A stretch of DNA of 64,000 nucleotides from JADJXM01 sp937967285 (GCA_050249535.1 JBFWQI010000021.1:1-64000); one strand, 5' to 3'; counted from the stretch's first letter, positions 39,146 to 49,938 are shown. Notes: generated from the letters alone by a model not told the origin. A program made the numbers and translations.

Positions 39146-40309
39146 TTAGCCTTTAGGCTTCGCGGTGGTGTTGCTTCCCTGAACCTTCTCGTCGACGGTG
39201 ATGACTGAGAAACCCTTGTCATGCGCGGTGGTCTGCCGTGTAGCCGGCAGGTCCGTGATCATGACCGCATCGCCCGGCTGAAGGATCGGGTAGATCTCCG
39301 CGGCGAATTTGTGCGGGATCTTGACGCGCCCGCGGATATCCTGAACGGCCAGTTGCCCGTCCTTGTTCGGAATTCCGACGGCCATCCAGCGCCGCGCCTT
39401 ACTGTCCGGAACGAACGAGCTGGGAAGTTCCGAATACCCGTCGAGCATGACGTACGCACCCGGATGAAGCGGCGCCTCGGGGCTGGTGATCGCCAGCCTC
39501 GATTCGCCGATCAAAATGCCGTTACGATAGACGTAGATCTTCTTGTCGGCGGCGCTGATCAGCAGGCTGAGCGGACCTTCGGGAGCCTTCTCCGGCTTCC
39601 AGACATAGCTGTAACGGTTGAGCTCGGCGTCAAGTTCCGCATCGCCGGCATTGGCAACGCTCGCGGGCATCAGCATTCCGGGATGGACCGTCTCCATCGG
39701 ATCGGAGGTCTTGTCGGCAATGACGACCGTCGAGCCCTTCGAGGTGACGGTGTAGAGCAGCTTCGAAAACTCGAGCGGCAGCCTGACGCAGCCGTGCGAC
39801 GCCGGGTAACCGGGCAGATTGCCTGCATGCAGCGCGATTCCGTCCCACGTCAGGCGCTCCATGTTCGGCATCGGGGCATTGTTATAGGTGCTCGAAAAAT
39901 GTTTGACCTGCTTCTCGAGGATGTGGAAAACACCCGTCGGAGTATTGTGTCCGGCTCGCCCGGTGCTGACCGTGCTGCGGCCGATCAGGATTCCGTTGCG
40001 ATAGACATAGGCCTGCTGCTCCGGAATGCTGACCACCACGACGGCCGGGCCTTTCGTCGACCGCTCAGGATTCCAGGTGAACTCGCCCGGCTTCAGTTTT
40101 CTTGAGAACGGCTCGTCAGGCGGATTCTGGATCGGTTTCGTCTCCTGCATCGAGAAATCGACCGTCGGGGACGGCGTCGGAGCGGCCGCTTTCTCCTCTG
40201 AGGCGCTCGATCCGCAGGCGCAAAGAACAATCAACAGACTTAACGAAAACAACTTCGTCAGCGATGAATTCAAGGCTTTATGAAATTTTTTGATCATCCT
40301 GTATATCAT
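39146..40309 (-). CDS. Lipoprotein L,D-transpeptidase with duplicated YkuD region
   Basis: 387 aa, ATG at 40309 with AAGGA upstream; lipobox VLCAC near residue 32. The first YkuD domain (about 85-205) has the full active site: IALHAGN then SHGCVRLPLEF with catalytic Cys. A second, related half (about 230-360) repeats the opening pattern: VYRNGILIGRSTVSTG in the first half versus VYRNGILIGESRLAIT in the second. It then loses the HGC motif (KIPHKFAAEIYPI in its place), so only one active site remains. Likely forms 3-3 peptidoglycan cross-links or attaches lipoproteins in the periplasm. Downstream of the ricin-lectin gene, in a minus-strand envelope cluster. Confidence 0.87.
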   Translation of the reverse strand: MIYRMIKKFHKALNSSLTKLFSLSLLIVLCACGSSASEEKAAAPTPSPTVDFSMQETKPIQNPPDEPFSRKLKPGEFTWNPERSTKGPAVVVVSIPEQQAYVYRNGILIGRSTVSTGRAGHNTPTGVFHILEKQVKHFSSTYNNAPMPNMERLTWDGIALHAGNLPGYPASHGCVRLPLEFSKLLYTVTSKGSTVVIADKTSDPMETVHPGMLMPASVANAGDAELDAELNRYSYVWKPEKAPEGPLSLLISAADKKIYVYRNGILIGESRLAITSPEAPLHPGAYVMLDGYSELPSSFVPDSKARRWMAVGIPNKDGQLAVQDIRGRVKIPHKFAAEIYPILQPGDAVMITDLPATRQTTAHDKGFSVITVDEKVQGSNTTAKPKG

Positions 40310-40442
40310 CCTTAAAAACCCGGCACCGGGACTTTGAGAAAAATGAGGGGTCTGATCTATAACCTCGCTTCTCAGCCGCCAGTGCGCGGGTTTGCTGGTT
40401 CCGTATCACTGCGTCAAATCAGATTTGACTGCCGATCCGGAC

Positions 40443-41291
40443 TTACTGCTCGAATTTCCATTCCTGCTGCGGAGCGCCGTTCATGCAGGTGCCCTGCTGG
40501 ATGTTCGCACCATCCTGGACGCTGCGCTGACTGACCTCCAGGCACTTGCCGGAGCCGACATTGATGATGTGGTAGAAACCGCTCGCGGTGCGCTGAATCC
40601 TCCAGCGCTGGTTCTCACCGTTGTGCCAGCGATACTGGACGACGTTGGCGCCGTCTCCCCTGCCTCCGCCGTAGACATCCAGAACCTTGTTGCTGAAGTG
40701 GCTGATGATCGAATATTCGCCGTTGCCCAGATCGACGATGTCCCAGGTCTGGTTGGGCTGCTTCTGATAATCCCACTGCTGAATGTTCGCCGAATCGGCC
40801 TGCGAACGCTCCCTGACGTCGACACCCTTACCGCTGTTGCGGTTGAGAATACCGCCGCTGAACCAGACGCGACCGTTCGCATTATAGTTCGACCCGTAGT
40901 TGTGGTTCTCGTATCCCTGATCATAATCAGGCATCTTCGGACGGGTCTTGCCGGAAAAATTCTGCCAGGTGTAGTTCAGATTTGCGACATACTCATTCTG
41001 CATGCTGACGACGCAATTGAAGTTGAACGGGAGCCCGCGATCGTTATAATCGCGACGATAATCTCCCGTGCCGCTGAGTTCAACCTTGGAGGCTGAAACC
41101 TGGCGGAACTGCATTGTGCTCGGGTCGATTTTGGCATACGGACTCCTGCCGCCGACTTCCTGACTCATCCGCTGTGCGAGCGCCTGCACGCAAGTACTCA
41201 TTGCAAAACTTCTCGCATCCTGAGCCTGAGCAGAGCCGGCCATCAGAAAGAACAGCCCTGCAATAAAGATACCGCTGAATTTTTTCATCAT
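40443..41291 (-). CDS. Secreted protein with ricin-type beta-trefoil lectin domain
   Basis: 282 aa from the ATG at 41291 (AAGGA nine bases upstream); signal peptide ending AGSAQA. The N-terminal half (about 25-140) is an unrecognised domain with two Cys (TCVQALAQR, NFNCVVSMQ). The C-terminal half has three trefoil repeats with QxW-type motifs (IQQWDYQ, NQTWDIV, NQRWRIQ, QQEWKFE) and VLDV/CLEV starts, as in RICIN/CBM13 domains. It probably binds surface or extracellular carbohydrate. Confidence 0.85.
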   Translation of the reverse strand: MMKKFSGIFIAGLFFLMAGSAQAQDARSFAMSTCVQALAQRMSQEVGGRSPYAKIDPSTMQFRQVSASKVELSGTGDYRRDYNDRGLPFNFNCVVSMQNEYVANLNYTWQNFSGKTRPKMPDYDQGYENHNYGSNYNANGRVWFSGGILNRNSGKGVDVRERSQADSANIQQWDYQKQPNQTWDIVDLGNGEYSIISHFSNKVLDVYGGGRGDGANVVQYRWHNGENQRWRIQRTASGFYHIINVGSGKCLEVSQRSVQDGANIQQGTCMNGAPQQEWKFEQ

Positions 41292-41381
41292 AATCGTATT
41301 CCTTGAAATCCTTGGTCTTTTTACCATTCCTGATTCCCGAGCTGGTGATCGGGTTCAATCAGATTCGAGAATGGCGATCCG

Positions 41382-41819
41382 TTATTTGATGGAGACCGTC
41401 AGCGAGTAGGCCGCCGTGGCGCCTCTGCGCGCAACAGCGCGAACCAGATAGACGCGAATGATGTACTCGCCGTCCCCCGGCAGCTCTCCGCTCCATTTCG
41501 TCACCTCGACGGGTCTCGGCTCGGCGTTGAGAGCCTCTCCGGTTCCCTTGTTCTCGCCGGGCAGAATATTGAAATAGAGGGACGTGCTCCTCGATTTCAG
41601 CGCCACGCTCATCGTCTGGCCGCCGTTGGCCTTGAGAACGTAATCGACGGTCGCATAGCCCTTGACCGATCCCGAGACCGTCGCCGAGGAAGCTCCCGGA
41701 CGGAACCGGATGGGAACCGTTTTGATCTCATCCGCCTGATTCAGTGCGGCGGCAGGCGCAACCGATCCCGTCAACATCATTACAAGAACAAAAAACGAAA
41801 TAATTCTCTTTTTCATCAT
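41382..41819 (-). CDS. Secreted small beta-sandwich protein (lysozyme-inhibitor-like)
   Basis: 145 aa with a signal peptide ending APAAA. The mature part begins with PIRFRPGASSATVSGSVKG followed by YVLKANGGQTMSVALKS, STSLYFNILP and GDGEYIIRVYLVRAVARRGATAAYSLTV. This order resembles pre-peptidase C-terminal (PPC) beta-sandwich domains and the PliG/PliI-type lysozyme-inhibitor-like proteins. Neither identity is certain. Single gene between the lectin and a small membrane protein, all minus strand. Confidence 0.65.
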   Translation of the reverse strand: MMKKRIISFFVLVMMLTGSVAPAAALNQADEIKTVPIRFRPGASSATVSGSVKGYATVDYVLKANGGQTMSVALKSRSTSLYFNILPGENKGTGEALNAEPRPVEVTKWSGELPGDGEYIIRVYLVRAVARRGATAAYSLTVSIK

Positions 41820-41918
41820 TTAACCTGTTTGAATTTCGCGGCCGCGTTTAGAGCGGCAGCTATGGTTTCAGTTCCAGTCGACAGTTACCGCCGCGCATCA
41901 GGCGGAACCGCGACTGAG

Positions 41919-42200
41919 TTATCTGGCAACGAAAGCGGAGTAGAGCCCCCACAAGACGGAGATCGCGACGATCGGTACGATCAGTAACAGATCCACGCGG
42001 ATATTGGCCTCGGGACTTAATTTGACGATCGCAAATTCCCAGATCGCCCAGATGGCCCATGCAGTTGCCGGCCAGAGCAATCCTTTGGGATTGGCGATCA
42101 TCGATTTACCTTTAGTCAGCATGTAGGCTGCGAAAAACAGGCCGCTGACAAGGAATATTCCAGCCGGATTCTGAATGAATGGGCCGACTATGGTGTTCAT
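41919..42200 (-). CDS. Small membrane protein of unknown function
   Basis: 93 aa with three hydrophobic segments (GIFLVSGLFFAAYML, LLWPATAWAIWAIWEF, LLLIVPIVAISVLWGLYSAF). No family recognised. Start at 42200 with a GGGGATGATC region upstream. The gene is supported by the clear alternation of hydrophobic helices and short loops and by its position in a run of minus-strand genes. Confidence 0.6.
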   Translation of the reverse strand: MNTIVGPFIQNPAGIFLVSGLFFAAYMLTKGKSMIANPKGLLWPATAWAIWAIWEFAIVKLSPEANIRVDLLLIVPIVAISVLWGLYSAFVAR

Positions 42201-42875
42201 AACAAGATCATCCCCGGAGTTATTCGTTGTTAATTCAATACTTTCGCGTTTCGGTTCGCGGACATTAACAACGATTTAAATCGCAAAAAAATTGTGCTGC
42301 AGGTCGAAGATAACTAACAATATGCGCCCTCCTCCCAGTCTAATCGACAGGCTCATACATCAATTATCTCCGGCCTGAGCACATCCTGGCGATCAATACA
42401 TCACATCCAACTTCGGATGGTCATTTTGAGATCGCGCGATATCGGGAATAGCAAGGGAAATATCCTGTTTGGAAAGTAACTGATCTAAATAAAAATCGAT
42501 CTCGCAGATGTGATCCAGGCCACATTCAGAAAGGACAAAGCATAAATCGGGGTATCCTCCATCTCACGACTGCTCTGCCCCGAGAATCTTTTTTGATCAG
42601 GTTACAATCCGGGCTGGGACTGATTAATTCCAGGCAATATTGAACTACCCTGTTTATTCTTATCTCTCCAGGATTATTTACCGATGGTCATTATTCAACC
42701 TGACTGATAAATATGTCATCAGTAAAACTCCTGAAAGTACTGACTGAGGCAGGAAAAAATGAAAACAGAGGCCGGACTGTCCTGGACAGCACGGCCTCTG
42801 TTTTCGGTTGGCGCCGGATTGGTCTGGCCATCCGGTTAGATCATTCATCGGGTAGCAGAGAAGATGACCGGATGA
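42201..42875. other. 675-bp non-coding stretch
   Basis: No ORF of interest on either strand. AT-rich compared with the genes around it, especially near 42240-42320. It holds the terminator at 42762-42804 and, upstream of 42200, the presumed promoter of the small membrane protein. I see no RNA gene fold that I can name. Confidence 0.5.
42762..42804 (-). terminator. Terminator after the 42876-44783 gene
   Basis: AAAACAGAGGCCG (42762-42774) pairs with CGGCCTCTGTTTT (42792-42804), with an inner CTGTCC/GGACAG pair in the loop. On the minus strand it is followed by CATTTTTTCC, a U-rich tail. Confidence 0.72.
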
Positions 42876-44783
42876 TCAGTGAGCGATGACATCGATCGAG
42901 ATGACCTTCCAGTCGCTTCCCTGCTTCTCCCAGATCATCTTCAGGGCTGCGGCGTGTTCACCGGCGCGTTTGAGCTGAAAGATCGTCTTGTAATGATCCT
43001 TGTTGAAGGTCGGAGCGCCCTCGGCGTGCCCTTTTACGTATTTCATTCCGGAGAGGCGCTTGCCGCAGTGGAACATATCCGAGAGTTCATCCGACACCCG
43101 CGCCAGGGCGTACGCCTTGAGTGCGGGGTGATCGAGGAGCACGAGATGATCATGCGATACGTCGGGCGCCACGAGAATATCTTCGAGCGACTGTCCGCGC
43201 CCGACTTCGCTGGCGATGAGCGAGAAGAATTCCCTGAGCCGTTTTCTATGATCGGGTTCGGTCGATGAAATAATTCCGATTTCGTCGTGAGCGCAGTCGT
43301 AGGCTTCGGGCGCGAGGTGCGAGAGCGCCTTGTCGATATTCCGGCCGAGCAGCCATTCGACCAGGAAATCATAGGTCACACGGACGAGTCGCTGATCAGG
43401 AGGAGCCGTCGGAGCATTGACCTCGTGTTCGACTTTGTCGGCAATGCGCGGAGCGCTCACCTCCTTGAATGGATGCTCGAAATGCCACGAGACCAGCTTC
43501 CAGTCCTTGCCCTCTTTCGACCAGACCTGGAAGAGATAGAGGTCCTTGTATTCCGGCGCCTTGAGGCTGACGATGGCTCCGTAATAGTTGCTGAATCCGG
43601 ATCCCGGCTTGTCGATCTCCTCGACCATCTTCATCTTGTACCTGATGCGGCAGTCCATCTCGTAGGCAACCTGATCGGGCAACTGCTCGAGGGTGAAGAG
43701 GCCTGAGTAGGGATGGTTCACGGGCTTGGATCCCGGCGCGTAGAGCGGGACCATCTGAATGGCGTCGCGAAGGTTGCGGACCTGGCCGATTCTCGCGTTG
43801 ACGTCCTTCATCTGCTTGACCGCATGCGCTCTGGCCAGCGGACTGTCGACGGCCGAACCGTCGTGAAATTCGACGATGCAGGGATAGGATTTGATCGACA
43901 GGTAGGCGGCTGCATCGAGCGGCTTGCGTTTGACGAGCCACGAATCGAAGAAGTCGTTTACCGCCTCGTGAACATCCTTCGATCCGTCGATCCGCGGACT
44001 GTCTGAGGTCTCGATCGTGGTCAGTGCCTCGTCAGTCGGAAGATTCTCGAGAAACAGTTTGTCGAGCAGGTTCTTCCACCAGTCGAACAACCCCTGCCAG
44101 CGTTTGACGTGCCGGTCGTAATTGTTCCCCGCCCTGACATCGGAGTTGGCCGATGTCAGATGTCCGTTGAAGAGCGCGGCATATGCGGCAGAGGAACGAT
44201 AATCGACATCGATGTCGGCCCTCCTGCCAGTCTTGGTGATCGAGAATTGTATCGACGGCGCTCCGCCGGACTGCCTGAAATTGATCGGATAGCCCTTGTG
44301 AAAGACGGTATTATCGCCGATCCTCTTGAACTCCTTCGAGGCGTGCAATTTATCGATCGCGCCCGGTTTCAGAAGCACATAGATGCGAAATTGCTGATCG
44401 CCGCGGACGTGCGGGATCTTGCCGTGGACTGTCTCGACCATCTCGACCAGGCTCAAGGCCGTTCCCAGCGAGCGGCCGTTTTCGTCGGTCAGTCTGGATG
44501 AGAGCAGCGCATTCGTGACAGCGTCGAATGTTGTCTTGTAGGATGCAGGCAGATCGTCATAAATCTTGACGGCAGTGAACTTAGTACCGTTGATCTTGTT
44601 GTATTCCGCCACCCATTTCTGAATCAGAGCACGCTGTTCAGGGCGCAGAGTTTGATATTTTCCGCCCAGCGTTGTCGTCCGCTGTCTCGTGTTCTGCGCC
44701 GCCGTTCCGGCGCTCATCAGCACAAGCATCAGCATAATCAGCCACTTAATTCGGTTTCCTTGCAGTAATTTCATTCGACTCAT
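42876..44783 (-). CDS. Large secreted protein of unknown function
   Basis: 635 aa; signal peptide about 12-30 (LIMLMLVLMSAGTAAQ). No family recognised with confidence. Two later segments look like NTF2/SnoaL-type folds: one around 275-440 (VNDFFDSWLVKRKPLDAAAY ... KDWKLVSWHFEHPF) and one around 470-635 (VTYDFLVEWLLGRNIDKALS ... GSDWKVISIDVIAH). Each runs from an opening helix to a final W-K-V/L strand, suggesting an internal duplication. The N-terminal 250 residues contain RxDIDVDYRSS and a YDRHVKRWQGLFDWW helix. It ends with a good terminator and is probably monocistronic. Confidence 0.65.
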   Translation of the reverse strand: MSRMKLLQGNRIKWLIMLMLVLMSAGTAAQNTRQRTTTLGGKYQTLRPEQRALIQKWVAEYNKINGTKFTAVKIYDDLPASYKTTFDAVTNALLSSRLTDENGRSLGTALSLVEMVETVHGKIPHVRGDQQFRIYVLLKPGAIDKLHASKEFKRIGDNTVFHKGYPINFRQSGGAPSIQFSITKTGRRADIDVDYRSSAAYAALFNGHLTSANSDVRAGNNYDRHVKRWQGLFDWWKNLLDKLFLENLPTDEALTTIETSDSPRIDGSKDVHEAVNDFFDSWLVKRKPLDAAAYLSIKSYPCIVEFHDGSAVDSPLARAHAVKQMKDVNARIGQVRNLRDAIQMVPLYAPGSKPVNHPYSGLFTLEQLPDQVAYEMDCRIRYKMKMVEEIDKPGSGFSNYYGAIVSLKAPEYKDLYLFQVWSKEGKDWKLVSWHFEHPFKEVSAPRIADKVEHEVNAPTAPPDQRLVRVTYDFLVEWLLGRNIDKALSHLAPEAYDCAHDEIGIISSTEPDHRKRLREFFSLIASEVGRGQSLEDILVAPDVSHDHLVLLDHPALKAYALARVSDELSDMFHCGKRLSGMKYVKGHAEGAPTFNKDHYKTIFQLKRAGEHAAALKMIWEKQGSDWKVISIDVIAH

Positions 44784-45012
44784 GCCCTTTGTAATGGAGT
44801 TGCGGTTAGTGATTAAATTCCGATAATTCCGAGTGCTGTTTTCAGTAATAAAAGTATGCAGACTACCTTAAATCAATCCTATCTGGCATCAGTATTTTTA
44901 CGGAGTCAGCGGTCTCCCTGCTCCGGGAATGAGCCACGTCCGATAGATCCTGTTCAGGGGGCGTGTTACACGGTAAATGCTCTGTAACAATAGTTTTGGA
45001 CTCTCGAATCGC

Positions 45013-45168
45013 CTGGACGCGAAGGTTCGCAAAGGTAACTATTCGCAAAAGCCGCAAAGGGAGCAAAGTTTTTTAGAGACATTAATATCCGGGTCCCATC
45101 CAATGGGCATTAGCCCATGTACTGATCGCCAAATAAAGCCTTGCTCCCTTTTCGCCCTCTGCGCCTCA
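45013..45168 (+). repeat. Structured intergenic repeat, copy C
   Basis: Left arm units GCGAAGG, GCAAAGG and GCCGCAAAGGGAGCAAAG; core ATTAATATCCGGGTCCC then CCAATGGGCATTA (45081-45110); right arm TTGCTCCC, TTCGCCCTCTGCGCC. The core matches copy B almost base for base. It lies in the 633-bp gap 44784-45416. The rest of that gap holds a GGGATC...GATCCC hairpin at about 45322-45358, just upstream of the OmpA gene, and no other recognised feature. Confidence 0.75.
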
Positions 45169-45416
45169 TGAATTCAAAAACTAAAGTTACAGCGCAGTAA
45201 AGGAGATCGTTTTCGTATGTTTTCAGTATTTTTCCCGATGATCTTCGAGAGCTGATCCCATTAAGATAACAATGGATTTAACTTCAATATAAATGTGCTT
45301 CCGGATCCTATCGATAATAAAGGGATCAAACCCGGATCATGTGGCCGGGGATCCCTTTGGGTGGTATCAGTTTGAGTTGATAGGACAGTGAATCCTAAAC
45401 CCAAGGGGAAGAAAGT

Positions 45417-46757
45417 ATGAGTTCATTAGAGTCAATCATTCAGAGTGCGGCGAGCAAATTCGGACTGGGAGAGAAGTCAGCCCTTCTGGTATCGGAGCTG
45501 CTCGAGCTGATCATCGACGAGTACAATGGCGGTTTGGGCGGTTTCATCGAAAGGCTGAAGAGGGCGGGGCTTTCGGAGCTGGTCAATTCGTGGGTCAAGA
45601 TCGGCCCGAACAACGAGATCAGCGAATCCGAGCTCGAGAAAGCTCTCGGAGCGCAGGCGATTCAGAACATCGCATCGAAGACCGGTGTGGCGCTGCACAC
45701 CGCCAAGTCGTCGCTGGCGTATGTCCTTCCGGCCGTCATCGATTTCCTGACTCCGAACGGAATGGTTCCGACGTCGATACCGCATGAGATCAGGTCATTC
45801 ATTCGCAAGGAGGAGCGGGCGAGGGTCGATGCGGCCCACGATGCGGCCAAACATGGTTCATCGATCTGGCGGTGGCTGCTGCCGCTGCTGATTCTGCTGG
45901 CCCTGGCGTTCTTCGGCTACAGGTACTGCAGCGCGCCGAAGACCGATACGGCCACGGCCCCGACCACGACGGCAGATGCCACCAAACCTGAATCCTGGCT
46001 GACGTTGATCAACGAGGGCGGCAAGCTCGGGTTCTCCGGCATCGTGCCCGATGAGAAGACGAAGGACGAGATCATCGCCAGGCTGAAAGCGGTCTTCGGC
46101 GACAATCTGGTCGGCGAGATCAAGGTGGATCCGAACTACAAGCCCGTCAACTGGCTGGCGAAGCTCGAGGGTCTGCTGGCGGCGCTGATCCCGGGAGCCG
46201 AAGTGAGCATCGAGGGCAACAGCGTCCATGTCGGCGGGAACATCGGAGCCGAACTCAAGGCGACGCTGCTCGACAAGCTGAAATCGCTCTTCGGAACCGA
46301 CTTCAACATCATTGAAGGTTTCGTCGATGTCGAGGCGAGAATCAAGGAGTCGATCGAAGAGACGCTGGCGGCGCTCAAGGCCCTGCTGCCGGGCCATTCG
46401 GCCGAGGACCTGGTCAATGCGCTGAACCTGCATATCATCCACTTCGCGACCGGATCGGCTGAGATCCCGGCGGCCAACCAGGAGGTTCTCAAGGAATCGG
46501 CCAAGGCCATCAAGAACGCTCCTGCCGGCACGAAGCTCGAAGTCTCCGGACACACGGATGACGTCGGCGCGGAGGACATGAACCAGAAACTCTCCGATGC
46601 GCGCGCCAACGCGGTTCGCGACTTCCTCGTCAAGGAGGGTGTTGCGGCCGATGTGCTGACCGCCAAGGGTTACGGCGAGACCGCTCCGGTCACGACCAAT
46701 GCGACGCCCGAGGGACGGTTCGCCAATCGGAGAATCGAATACAAGGTCGTCAAGTAA
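45417..46757 (+). CDS. DUF937 (YidB-like) - transmembrane - OmpA fusion
   Basis: 446 aa; ATG preceded by AAGGGGAAGAAAGT. The N-terminal 115 residues match the DUF937/YidB helical domain (IIQSAASKFGLGEKSALLVSELL, LVNSWVKIGPNNEISESELEKAL). A single membrane helix follows at about 145-165 (WRWLLPLLILLALAFFGYRYC). The middle (about 185-330) is BON-like. The C-terminal OmpA domain has HFATGSAEIP, GHTDDVGAEDMNQKLSDARA and GYGETAP. Expected topology is DUF937 inside the cytoplasm and the OmpA domain binding peptidoglycan across the inner membrane. Monocistronic with its own terminator. Confidence 0.88.
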   Translation: MSSLESIIQSAASKFGLGEKSALLVSELLELIIDEYNGGLGGFIERLKRAGLSELVNSWVKIGPNNEISESELEKALGAQAIQNIASKTGVALHTAKSSLAYVLPAVIDFLTPNGMVPTSIPHEIRSFIRKEERARVDAAHDAAKHGSSIWRWLLPLLILLALAFFGYRYCSAPKTDTATAPTTTADATKPESWLTLINEGGKLGFSGIVPDEKTKDEIIARLKAVFGDNLVGEIKVDPNYKPVNWLAKLEGLLAALIPGAEVSIEGNSVHVGGNIGAELKATLLDKLKSLFGTDFNIIEGFVDVEARIKESIEETLAALKALLPGHSAEDLVNALNLHIIHFATGSAEIPAANQEVLKESAKAIKNAPAGTKLEVSGHTDDVGAEDMNQKLSDARANAVRDFLVKEGVAADVLTAKGYGETAPVTTNATPEGRFANRRIEYKVVK

Positions 46758-46774
46758 GGACCATCGCTGCTCAG

Positions 46775-46802
46775 GGGACCGGGAAATCCGGTCCCCTTTT
46801 TT
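46775..46802 (+). terminator. Intrinsic terminator of the DUF937-OmpA gene
   Basis: Perfect 9-bp stem GGGGACCGG / CCGGTCCCC with a GAAAT loop followed by TTTTTT, 18 bp after the stop codon. Confidence 0.9.
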
Positions 46803-46922
46803 CCTTCCCCCCTGCCAGCTGTTCTCCCCGTCAATTTGTGATTAATTCCTGCGATATTCGGTTATATCCGTATTCTTATTAAAGGCAATTGAGGATCTTT
46901 AGTAACTACTCAGTACTCTGGA

Positions 46923-47086
<164 letters not shown>

Positions 47087-47136
47087 AAAACAATAAAGCT
47101 TGTTTCAAAATTACTCTGTTTGTTTATGAAAGACGT

Positions 47137-47175
47137 AAAAAGGCCCGGCCAAGAATTACTCGACCGGGCCTTTTT
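47137..47175. terminator. Bidirectional terminator after tRNA-Leu
   Basis: AAAAAGGCCCGG (47137-47148) pairs with CCGGGCCTTTTT (47164-47175). It has T-runs on both strands and lies just past the 3' end of the minus-strand tRNA-Leu. Confidence 0.88.
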
Positions 47176-47261
<86 letters not shown>

Positions 47262-47294
47262 TGAAGTGAAATTTGAAAGATCAGTGCAGCCGCC

Positions 47295-47657
<363 letters not shown>

Positions 47658-47721
47658 AACCTGTTACCTGCCGATTATCTATTAATATTGTCCGTCAAAT
47701 ATTGTTAGTCAGGCCGGCGGA

Positions 47722-48480
<759 letters not shown>

Positions 48481-48506
48481 GAAAAAGTTTCCAGTTTCGT
48501 TTTGTA

Positions 48507-48693
48507 TATACTCAGCCTTAAGAGCAAAGCGAAATTTCGACAGGATTTACAGGATAGATTCAAGGCCATGAAGTGGCCTTTTTGCCCCGAAATCCCCCGC
48601 AGCAGACACAAGATTTTTCAAGGTCATCCTGTAAATCCTGAAAAATCCTGTTAATCCTGTCGAAATAATCCTCCTCCCCAAGCTGAGCAGTCG
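48507..48693. repeat. GACAGGATT intergenic element, copy 2
   Basis: Begins ACTCAGCCTTAAGAG and ends AAGCTGAGCAGTC, like copy 1 at 20158-20363. Arms: CGACAGGATTTACAGGAT on the left and ATCCTGTTAATCCTGTCG on the right; centre GATTCAAGGCCATGAAG then GCAGACACAAG. Short TTTCCAGTTTC matches occur on both outer sides (48488-48498 and 48701-48711), possibly a target duplication. It sits inside the pgk-tpiA gap. Confidence 0.75.
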
Positions 48694-48741
48694 ACTCATG
48701 TTTCCAGTTTCCAGTGATGGGCTGAAACTGAAAGGTTTCCT

Positions 48742-49938
48742 TTATTTTTCCGTGAGAGCGGCGACGCCGGGGAGCGTGTCGCCGGCAAGCAGTTCGAGGG
48801 TTGCGCCGCCTCCGGTTGAGATGTGCGTGATCTTGTCGGCCAGGCCGGTTTCGTGAATCGCGGCGACGCTGTCGCCGCCCCCGATGATCGAGGTCGCGTT
48901 ATGTTTCTCGGATGCATCGACGACAGCCTGCGCAATGGTCCGTGTGCCCTGATCGAACGGAACCTTTTCGAACATGCCCATCGGGCCGTTCCAGATAACG
49001 GTTCGGGCGGCGGCGATGGTCTCGGCGTACAGGCTTCGTGTCCCGGCGCCGATATCGAGCCCCATGAGGTCCGCCGGAGTCTCATCGACTGAAACATTGC
49101 GGGCATTGGCTCCGTCATCCGGACCGGCAGCGACAACGTGATCGAGCGGCAGCAGCAGCTTGACGCCGCGGGCGACCGCGTCGGCTTCGAGCCTGGAAGC
49201 GAGATCGAGCTTGTCGTCCTCGACCAGGGACTTGCCGATCTCGAGGCCGCGCGCCTTGAGGAAGGTGTAGGCCATGGCGCCGCCGATAAGCACGGAATCG
49301 GCGGTTTTGAGCAGGTTGTCGATGACCTGGATCTTGTCCGAGACCTTGGCTCCGCCGAGGATGACGACGAAGGGACGGAGCGGGCTGGCCAGAGTGTCGA
49401 GCAGATAACGCAGCTCCTTCTCCATCAGAAAACCCGCGGCCGACTGAGCGACAAAATGGGTTATCCCCTCGGTCGAGGCGTGAGCGCGGTGCGCGGTTCC
49501 GAACGCATCGTTGACGTAGATATCGCAGAGCGATGCGAGCTGCTTTGAGAACTCAGGATCGTTCTTCTCTTCCTCGGGATGGAATCTGAGGTTTTCGAGC
49601 AGCGCGATTTCGCCCGGTTTGAGCGAATCGACCACCGTCGCGGCAGCGTCGCCTACGCAGTCTTCGGCGAAGGCAACGGGACGCGCGAGAACCTCGGCGA
49701 GGTGCCAGGCCACGGGCTTGAGCGAATACTTCGGATTGCGCTCGCCCTTCGGACGACCGAGATGCGATGCGAGGATGACACGGGCTCCCTTGTCGATCGC
49801 GAACTGAATCGTCGGAACCGCCGACGTGATGCGAGTGTCGTCGGTCACCTTCCCGTCCTCGATCGGAACGTTGAAATCGACCCGAATGAAGACCCGCTTA
49901 CCCTGCAGGTCGAGATCGCGTATGGATAGCTTCGGCAT
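48742..49938 (-). CDS. pgk: Phosphoglycerate kinase
   Basis: 398 aa from the ATG at 49938 (AGGAG upstream). The frame reaches 50013, but the family N terminus (MPKLSIRDLDLQGKRVFIRVDFNVP) starts here. Key motifs: RVDFNVP, HLGRPKGE, LLENLRFHPEE, FGTAHRAHAS, ILGGAKVSDKI, the GNGPMGMFE-type loop (WNGPMGMFEK) and GGGDSVAA. Transfers phosphate from 1,3-bisphosphoglycerate to ADP. First gene of pgk-tpiA-secG. Confidence 0.97.
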   Translation of the reverse strand: MPKLSIRDLDLQGKRVFIRVDFNVPIEDGKVTDDTRITSAVPTIQFAIDKGARVILASHLGRPKGERNPKYSLKPVAWHLAEVLARPVAFAEDCVGDAAATVVDSLKPGEIALLENLRFHPEEEKNDPEFSKQLASLCDIYVNDAFGTAHRAHASTEGITHFVAQSAAGFLMEKELRYLLDTLASPLRPFVVILGGAKVSDKIQVIDNLLKTADSVLIGGAMAYTFLKARGLEIGKSLVEDDKLDLASRLEADAVARGVKLLLPLDHVVAAGPDDGANARNVSVDETPADLMGLDIGAGTRSLYAETIAAARTVIWNGPMGMFEKVPFDQGTRTIAQAVVDASEKHNATSIIGGGDSVAAIHETGLADKITHISTGGGATLELLAGDTLPGVAALTEK

